29,026 nucleotides of DNA. Source: Pseudomonadota bacterium (GTDB lineage Bacteria > Pseudomonadota > Gammaproteobacteria > Steroidobacterales > Steroidobacteraceae). Positions 24,451 to 29,026 of the stretch are shown here, in pieces. The notes below the pieces were generated by a model. The model searched no databases, was not told the origin of the DNA, and saw only the letters and a list, made by a program, of their open reading frames with translations. Every line of letters starts with the position of its first letter. The stretch's first letter is position 1. The DNA is taken from positions 1-29,026 of the forward strand of contig JAEWBG010000117.1 of the NCBI GenBank assembly GCA_023391335.1, given 5' to 3'. The position numbers and the translations under genes were made by a program.

Positions 24451-24801
24451 TCACCGTGGTGTGGTGGGGCTTGCGCCTCCCGTAGTCAGTCCGGGGCCTT
24501 GCACGCCACCCAACTTGCCGGCTCCGGCGGCACCAAAATCGGCGTCGTGCACAGTCGGCGTGCGTTCGGAGTGAGCTTCACTTTTCGATTTCTCTCGCAC
24601 GTCGCGTTCTATTTGTGGATTCAATTCCGGATCCCAACTCGTGCCGGTGTAGTGGCCTTCGCCAAACCCTCCGCCGAAATCTCCATCTCGAGCAATGCTG
24701 CGATCCAAGTTGGTTTCATCGCTGTCGTGTAGGAGCTTCTCCCGCAGCGCTTTCTCATCAGGCTTCAAATCGTCAGTCGAACCTTCACCGCTATTTTGCA
24801 T
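24451..24801 (-). CDS. Small acidic, probably disordered protein of unknown function
   Basis: The ATG at 24801 has GGAG six bases upstream, giving 116 residues; a longer frame starts at 24834. The sequence is hydrophilic and acidic at the front (GEGSTDDLKPDEKALREKLL), Gly-rich in the middle (DGDFGGGFGEGHYTGTSWDP) and ends with Gly/Pro/Thr-rich low complexity (GAAGAGKLGGVQGPGLTTGG). I know no family. Codon use looks protein-like and the ribosome site supports translation. The gene lies between hairpin arrays B (just past its stop) and C (about 80 bases before its start). Confidence 0.5.
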   Translation of the reverse strand: MQNSGEGSTDDLKPDEKALREKLLHDSDETNLDRSIARDGDFGGGFGEGHYTGTSWDPELNPQIERDVREKSKSEAHSERTPTVHDADFGAAGAGKLGGVQGPGLTTGGASPTTPR

Positions 24802-24880
24802 CGCCGTCTCCGAACGTGTGTCGGCAGAACGCATGTGCTGTGGAAAGGGTTCAATGTGTCGGCTTGCAGTCAGAGGGAGA

Positions 24881-25055
24881 TGAACGACGGATCGCTCCGC
24901 GATCAGGAGGGACTTACATCAAGTAGGACACCGACGCGTCAGGAAGGACTGGCGTCAGGTCAGAAAAGCGAAGCACGGACGCTGCGCGTCGAGAAGGACG
25001 GACGTCGGGAAGGATGCTGTTGCATCGGGAGGGACTAGCGTCGGGTCAGAAGAAC
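24881..25055 (+). repeat. Short-hairpin array C (two concatenated sub-arrays)
   Basis: It opens with GAACGACG and GATCGC-TCC-GCGATC (24890-24904). Weaker GAC..(A/G)TC units follow at 24911-24920, 24927-24940 and 24947-24956, and the first sub-array closes with AGGTCAGAA. The second has GACGC-TGC-GCGTC (24978-24990), GACG-GA-CGTC (24997-25006), GATGC-TGTT-GCATC (25013-25026) and GAC-TAGC-GTC (25033-25042), closing with GGGTCAGAAG. Spacers inside each sub-array are 6 bases (AGGAGG, AAGTAG, AGGAAG; GAGAAG, GGGAAG, GGGAGG). Confidence 0.8.
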
Positions 25056-25070
25056 AGAACAATGCGGCAA

Positions 25071-25215
25071 GCCGACTGTGTCGCCAGGCGAGCCTAACGG
25101 CAAGCGAGCCGCTGGCAGGCGAGCGCTTCGCGCAGGCCAAAAATGAAGAGGAAGCGCGTTGCGCAAGGTAGCCGTCCGCAGGGAAGCCATTGGCAAGAAA
25201 GCGCTCCGCACTGGC
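25071..25215. repeat. Short-hairpin array E, GC-armed class
   Basis: A related layout with different arms: CGAC-TGT-GTCG (25073-25083), GCC-TAAC-GGC (25092-25101), GCC-GCT-GGC (25108-25116), GCG-CTT-CGC (25123-25131), GCGC-GTT-GCGC (25154-25164), an imperfect one at 25171-25179, GCC-ATT-GGC (25186-25194) and GCG-CTC-CGC (25201-25209). Six-base spacers AAGCGA, AGGCGA, AAGGTA, AGGGAA and AAGAAA give a 15-base period in parts. Confidence 0.65.
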
Positions 25216-25260
25216 TACGTACTTGTCTTTTTCGCGATTCGGCTCCGATTTCCTGCTGAC

Positions 25261-25328
25261 TCGACGAACGTCCTTCCCGACCGTGCAACGGTCCTACTCG
25301 ACGCCAGTCCTTCTCGACGCAAGCGTCC
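25261..25328 (-). repeat. Short-hairpin array D, inverted copy
   Basis: On the minus strand: GACGC-TT-GCGTC (25327-25316), GAC-TGGC-GTC (25309-25300), GACCGT-TGC-ACGGTC (25293-25279) and GAC-GTTC-GTC (25272-25263). The spacers are exactly 6 bases: GAGAAG, GAGTAG and GGGAAG. It closes with GAGTCAG. It lies in sense orientation downstream of the EF-G gene, beyond that gene's terminator. Confidence 0.8.
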
Positions 25329-25348
25329 GTCATCACTATCCCATCACC

Positions 25349-25382
25349 AAAAAAAAGAGCGGACCTTTCGGTCCGCTCTTTT
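25349..25382 (-). terminator. Rho-independent terminator of the EF-G gene
   Basis: A perfect 10-bp stem (25356-25365 with 25370-25379; arms AGAGCGGACC and GGTCCGCTCT on the plus strand). On the minus strand the loop is GAAA and a run of T follows, from eight A at 25349-25356. It starts about 25 bases past the stop codon. Confidence 0.9.
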
Positions 25383-25404
25383 GTCTCTCCGCAACTGCAG
25401 TTGC

Positions 25405-27561
25405 TTAGGCCACGGCTGCCGTCTTGCCTTTCGCTGCTTCCGCAATCACTGCATCGGCGACGTTGCGCGGCACTGGATCGTAGTGCGAGAACTCCATCGT
25501 GTACGAAGCACGACCGCTCGTCATGCCGCGGAGGTGACCGATGTAGCCGAACATTTCCGATAGTGGCACGTGTGCCACGACGGCGATGTTGGTACCGCGC
25601 TCTAGCTGCTCTTGGATCTGACCGCGACGACGATTGATGTCGCCGATGACGTCACCGAGGTAGTCGCCCGGAGTCACGGTTTCGACCTTCATCACCGGCT
25701 CGAGCAGGATCGGGCCAGCTTTGCGCATCGCTTCACGGAAGCACGCCTTCGCCGCGATTTCGAACGTCATCGCGTTCGAGTCGACGTCGTGGTAGCTGCC
25801 GTCCGTCAGGCGGGCGCGGAAGTCCACGGTCGGATACTTCGCCAGCACGCCTTCTTCCTTCTGTACGCGTAGACCTTTTTCCACGGAAGGCACGAACTCG
25901 CGCGGTACCGAGCCACCGACCGTTTCGTCGACGAACTCGAAGCCCGCACCGCGCTCCAGCGGTTCGAAAGTGATCCACACTTCCGCGAACTGACCAGAGC
26001 CACCGGTCTGTTTCTTGTGCACGTACTGCTCGGAGATCGGCTTGGTGATCGCTTCGCGGTATGCAACCTGCGGCTGACCCATCACGCCTTCGACGTTGAA
26101 TTCCGTGCGCATACGATCGAGCGTCACTTCCAAGTGCAGCTCGCCCATGCCGCGCAGAATCGTCTCGCCGGTTTCGCGATCGGTTTCGAGCTTCAATGAA
26201 GGATCGGCGCGAACCATCTTGCCCAGCGCGTTGCCGAACTTCTCCTGATCGGCCTTGTTCTTGGGCTTCACCGACACGCTGATGACGGGCTCTGGGAAGC
26301 GCATACGCTCCAGAACGACCGGTGCATTGGCGTCGCACAACGTGTCGCCCGTGTCGGTTTCAGCAAGCGAGACCAGCGCGATGATGTCGCCAGCGCGAGC
26401 TTCTTCGATCGGGTTCGCTTCCTTCGCAAACATCTCGACCATGCGGCCGATCTTTTCGCGCTTGCCGCGGGTGCTGTTCATGATCGACATGCCCTTGGTG
26501 AGCACGCCCGAGTAGACACGCACGAAGGTCAGTGCGCCGTATGCGTCGTTGATGACCTTGAACGCGAGCGCCGAGAACGGCTCATCATCCGAGCAGATGC
26601 GCTCGCCGACTGGATTGCCGTCCACGTCCACCGTCTTGATGGCTTCGACGTCCGTCGGAGCGGGCAAGTAGTCGACAACAGCGTCGAGCATCTGCGTGAC
26701 GCCCTTGTTCTTGTACGAAGAGCCGCAGAGCACAGGATTGAATGCCGAGCTGATGGTGCCCTTACGCAGAGCTTTCTTGAGCGTCTCGACCGACGGTGCC
26801 GTGCCATCGTTCAAGTAGGCCTCCATCGCTTCATCGTCCTGCTCGAGGCAGGTGTCGACGAGGTCGGTTCGGAACGTCTCGATCTGCTCCAGGATCTTGC
26901 GGTCGCTGGGGACGGTGATACCCAATTTGTCCGCGAGGTCTGCGGTAATTGGGTGCTCGACCGGCTTCGCGTCGCGATCGTCCGAGTCCCACACCAGGGC
27001 CTTCATCTCGACGAGGTCCACCATGCCCTTGAAGTTGTCTTCAGAGCCGATGGGCAGGTGAATCGGGAGCGGACGAGCGCCGAGACGCTTTTTGATCATG
27101 TCGACGCAGCGCAGGAAGTTGGCACCGCTGCGATCCATTTTGTTGACGTAGCAGATACGCGGCACGCCGTAGTTGTCGGCGAGACGCCAGTTCGTTTCAG
27201 ATTGCGGTTCCACACCCGCGACGCCGTCGAACACGACGACTGCGCCGTCGAGCACGCGCAGCGAGCGATTCACTTCGATGGTGAAGTCGACGTGCCCCGG
27301 AGTGTCGATGACGTTGATCTTCTTCTTGCGCCAGAACGCGGAGACGGCGGCGCTCTGAATCGTGATACCGCGCTTTTGCTCCTGCTCCATGTAGTCCGTC
27401 GTCGTGGACGTCTTCAAATCCTTCGTATCGTGCACGTCGACGATCGTGTGCTTGCGGCCCGTGTAGTACAGGATGCGTTCGGTCGTCGTGGTTTTACCCG
27501 CGTCGACGTGGGCGATGATTCCGATGTTGCGGATATCAGATAAGGGTGTAGTACGGGGCAT
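25405..27561 (-). CDS. Elongation factor G (stand-alone, atypical switch I)
   Basis: A 718-residue translational GTPase that drives ribosomal translocation. G1 is AHVDAGKT at 17-24, G3 DTPGH at 86-90 and G4 NKMD at 140-143; domains II to V follow in full (TGGSGQFAEV, VPREFVPSVEKGL and GHLRGMTSGRA in domains IV/V). The switch I region differs from ordinary bacterial EF-G: VHDTKDLKTSTTTDYMEQEQ in place of the usual VHDGAATMDWMEQEQ, and GITIQSAA replaces GITITSAA. The gene is not next to rpsL, rpsG or tuf, the usual str operon. It may therefore be a second EF-G or a relocated main copy. Confidence 0.93.
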   Translation of the reverse strand: MPRTTPLSDIRNIGIIAHVDAGKTTTTERILYYTGRKHTIVDVHDTKDLKTSTTTDYMEQEQKRGITIQSAAVSAFWRKKKINVIDTPGHVDFTIEVNRSLRVLDGAVVVFDGVAGVEPQSETNWRLADNYGVPRICYVNKMDRSGANFLRCVDMIKKRLGARPLPIHLPIGSEDNFKGMVDLVEMKALVWDSDDRDAKPVEHPITADLADKLGITVPSDRKILEQIETFRTDLVDTCLEQDDEAMEAYLNDGTAPSVETLKKALRKGTISSAFNPVLCGSSYKNKGVTQMLDAVVDYLPAPTDVEAIKTVDVDGNPVGERICSDDEPFSALAFKVINDAYGALTFVRVYSGVLTKGMSIMNSTRGKREKIGRMVEMFAKEANPIEEARAGDIIALVSLAETDTGDTLCDANAPVVLERMRFPEPVISVSVKPKNKADQEKFGNALGKMVRADPSLKLETDRETGETILRGMGELHLEVTLDRMRTEFNVEGVMGQPQVAYREAITKPISEQYVHKKQTGGSGQFAEVWITFEPLERGAGFEFVDETVGGSVPREFVPSVEKGLRVQKEEGVLAKYPTVDFRARLTDGSYHDVDSNAMTFEIAAKACFREAMRKAGPILLEPVMKVETVTPGDYLGDVIGDINRRRGQIQEQLERGTNIAVVAHVPLSEMFGYIGHLRGMTSGRASYTMEFSHYDPVPRNVADAVIAEAAKGKTAAVA

Positions 27562-27764
27562 AGCAAATTTCCATGACAGTTCAGGTGGAATCGGATCGTC
27601 GGCGGGGGGCCAAATGCGGCGCAGAGAATAGGGACGAGCCCTAGTCCTACCAATGAGGTCTTTGCTGGAAATACTTTTCCAGCGCCTTACTTCGCCCGAA
27701 CCCCAGCCCTAAAGGGCGCGCATTCTAGCCGAAGTTGATGTAAAGCGCGGGGTTACGTGCGATG
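27562..27764 (-). promoter_or_regulatory. Leader/promoter region of the EF-G gene
   Basis: The gene-proximal part is an untranslated leader. A perfect 8-bp hairpin, GCTGGAAA at 27664-27671 with TTTCCAGC at 27676-27683, lies about 100 bases before the start. A TAGAAT -10-like hexamer near 27722-27727 (minus strand) with TTTACAT further upstream is a possible promoter, though the spacing is short. Confidence 0.4.
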
Positions 27765-27816
27765 GGCGGCCCCAAAAGGGGCCGCCGCACATACATATAT
27801 GTATCCGGCGCGCCGG
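27765..27816. repeat. Three adjacent perfect palindromes after the GH5 gene
   Basis: GGCGGCCCC-AAAA-GGGGCCGCC (27765-27786, 9-bp stem), the 14-base palindrome ATACATATATGTAT (27791-27804) and the 12-base palindrome CCGGCGCGCCGG (27805-27816) follow each other. The first could terminate the GH5 gene, whose stop is 60 bases away, but it has no T-run. Confidence 0.6.
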
Positions 27817-27845
27817 AGCCGGGCCGCCAGGTAAGTAGGGGAGAC

Positions 27846-28844
27846 CTATCGGGCTTCTGGAATCAATGCCTTATGGATGGGGTCGATCCAGGAGTCGCGG
27901 TTCAAGTCGTAGACGATGAAGTCGCTGTCGAACTGCCAATAGGCCCATGCCCAGCCGCGCTTCTCGGCCGCTCGAGCGACCGCGTCCGTATATGCGACCC
28001 GCGAGTCCATCGGCGCCTTGTCATAAGCGCCGAATTCGCCGAGCAGGATGGGGCGGTCGTAGGTCTCGCTCCAGGCCTGTACTTCATCGAAATCCTTCTC
28101 CAATGCGGCACGCTCGGCAGGCGTGCCCCACGTGACCCCGAGTTCCTTGTTTTCTGGCGACCAGGGTGCGCCTTGATGCGTGAATCGCATCGGCAAGTAG
28201 TAGTGCACCGTCACGATGATGTGTCGGTCCTCCTTCGGCAGCTCGAGTTTGTCGAGCCAGTGGACGTTGTTCCAAAACGCGGGCCCGATGATCACATTGC
28301 GAGTTGGATTCGTTTTGCGAATGACGGCGAGTGCTTCGGCCGCCACCTCGTTCCAGTGTTCGTTCATCTCCTTGTTGGGCTCATTCAGAATTTCGAACAC
28401 CACTTTCGATGGAGCCTTTGCGTACTTGGCGGCGACTTGCTCCCAGAACGCGAGGAGCTTGGTGCGGCATGTCTGCGCGTCCCTGCCGCAGAAACCGAAG
28501 TCGTGCTCATCGAGGATGACGGTGAGATTCTGCGCAAGGGCCGCATGCACCAGACCATCGAGCGTCTCGAACCACTGCTTCGGCAATCGGTTGTGCTCGT
28601 CCATGTGCGAGAACGACTGCAGCACGATGCGAACGGAATTGAACCCGCCCTCGCGCAGCGTCTTGAAGTGTCGCAACTGAAACCGTGCTTTCGCCGGGTC
28701 CTTCCACATCGGGTCGTAACCCACGATGTTCACGCCCCGAGTCATCTGGTGCACTTGATCGGCAGCCGAGATGGATTGCTTCGAATCTGTCGCGAATGCT
28801 GGAAGTGCGCAGGCTGCCAGCAACAAAGACCATAAGAGTTTCAT
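27846..28844 (-). CDS. Exported GH5 glycoside hydrolase (cellulase-type)
   Basis: A 332-residue enzyme with a signal peptide (KLLWSLLLAACALPAFA, cleavage near residue 18-19). The GH5 barrel shows QMTRGVNIVGYDPMW at the front, GGFNSVRIVL near 67-75, LDEHDFGF at 111-118, acid/base Glu155 in FEILNEPNKE, VTVHYYLPMRFTHQG near 211-225 and nucleophile Glu270 in ILLGEFGAYDK, then WAYWQFDSDF. It hydrolyses beta-1,4-glucan or mannan; the subfamily is not determined. It acts in the periplasm or outside the cell and complements the GH10 and GH1 enzymes. It is transcribed toward the EF-G gene. Confidence 0.88.
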   Translation of the reverse strand: MKLLWSLLLAACALPAFATDSKQSISAADQVHQMTRGVNIVGYDPMWKDPAKARFQLRHFKTLREGGFNSVRIVLQSFSHMDEHNRLPKQWFETLDGLVHAALAQNLTVILDEHDFGFCGRDAQTCRTKLLAFWEQVAAKYAKAPSKVVFEILNEPNKEMNEHWNEVAAEALAVIRKTNPTRNVIIGPAFWNNVHWLDKLELPKEDRHIIVTVHYYLPMRFTHQGAPWSPENKELGVTWGTPAERAALEKDFDEVQAWSETYDRPILLGEFGAYDKAPMDSRVAYTDAVARAAEKRGWAWAYWQFDSDFIVYDLNRDSWIDPIHKALIPEAR

Positions 28845-28911
28845 TCGAATTGAACCCCTGCTTGTGCGATGTATGCGTCCCCGGTTGGATGATACGGGAT
28901 GGACAGTGGAA

Positions 28912-28965
28912 GTGATGGGGTGATGGAGTGATGGGGAGTGACGGGGTGATGAAGTGATGAGGTGA
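28912..28965 (+). repeat. GTGATGRR octamer tandem repeat
   Basis: Six units (GTGATGGG, GTGATGGA, GTGATGGGGA, GTGACGGG, GTGATGAA, GTGATGAG) and a partial GTGA, with a period of 8 except one 10-base unit. It lies upstream of the GH5 start. A short inverted copy is at 16706-16725 and an interrupted one near 25330-25347. Confidence 0.8.
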
Positions 28966-29026
28966 AAGCGCTTCGCGCGTGAACGGCGTAAGCGGGTTTG
29001 CGGTTGGTTGAGAGTTGACGGTAAGA
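28966..29026. other. End of window, intergenic
   Basis: No gene visible. An AAGCGCTTCGCGCG inverted-repeat-like stretch and a GCGGTT...GAGTTGACG motif at about 29000-29020 are present. Confidence 0.4.

Noticed and set aside
24881..25336. CRISPR array
   Set aside because: Repeats are tiny, varied hairpins with 6-base conserved spacers, the opposite of long identical repeats with unique spacers; no cas genes are present.
24796..25336. Short open frames over the hairpin arrays as repeat proteins
   Set aside because: Unit lengths of 16, 19 and 21 bases shift the frame between units, so no peptide repeat is kept.
26953..27543. Plus-strand frame opposite the EF-G gene
   Set aside because: Antisense shadow of a highly conserved gene.
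27762..28835. Long plus-strand frame opposite the GH5 gene
   Set aside because: It is a shadow of the well-supported GH5 enzyme, whose catalytic motifs are on the minus strand; the translation has no recognisable domain.

Overview
The window reads as chromosomal DNA of a polysaccharide-degrading, soil- or water-type Gram-negative bacterium, most likely a gammaproteobacterium near Xanthomonadales/Steroidobacteraceae. This rests on secreted and Tat-exported glycoside hydrolases, an outer-membrane beta-barrel protein, a NirC/FocA channel paired with a phosphatase-kinase fusion as in pseudomonads, and moderately GC-rich codon use. The taxonomic placement is an inference. No rRNA, tRNA or CRISPR array was seen.

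Layout. 1-126 holds repeats resembling the terminal repeats of an IS21-family element. 244-2681 is a row of small plus-strand accessory genes: an antitoxin/toxin pair, a broken HAD phosphatase, a YdeI/OmdA protein, a VOC protein and a RidA protein. 2682-3140 is repeat-rich intergenic DNA. 3141-5305 (minus) holds a SAM methyltransferase followed by an exported protein with two DTG aspartic-protease motifs. 5588-6838 is an exported di-haem protein. 7195-11073 is a xylan/cellobiose module: GH10 xylanase with a CBM-like domain and cadherin-like repeats, then a Tat-exported GH1 beta-glucosidase. A GNAT acetyltransferase and an exported Calx-beta protein follow. 12771-14299 (minus) holds an RNase Z-like metallohydrolase and an unknown protein, and 14431-15225 is a Cof-type HAD phosphatase.

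15749-18506 pairs a formate/nitrite channel with a membrane-anchored PP2C-kinase fusion, both set in CACAAAG/CTTTGTG repeat DNA. 18536-19519 (minus) is an outer-membrane beta-barrel protein, divergent from a likely operon (19711-24345) of a DUF5060-DUF4038 glycosidase, a DUF2817 peptidase-like protein and an exported alkaline-phosphatase-superfamily enzyme. 24346-25340 is a dense repeat locus around one small acidic gene. 25405-27561 (minus) is a stand-alone EF-G with an atypical switch I, and 27846-28844 (minus) is an exported GH5 enzyme. Together GH10, GH1, GH5 and the DUF4038 enzyme suggest breakdown of plant cell-wall glycans.

The most unusual signal is a family of short-hairpin arrays (2694-2826, 24355-24440, 24881-25055 and, inverted, 25261-25328). 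Small hairpins with different but mutually complementary arms (mostly GAC...GTC, with GATC...GATC leaders) are separated by a purine spacer of almost always exactly 6 nt, typically GGGAAG or GAGAAG. A second class with GCC...GGC or GCG...CGC arms lies inside the last locus at 25071-25215. Paired arm changes point to selection on structure, the unit lengths break any reading frame, and I cannot match the family to a named element.
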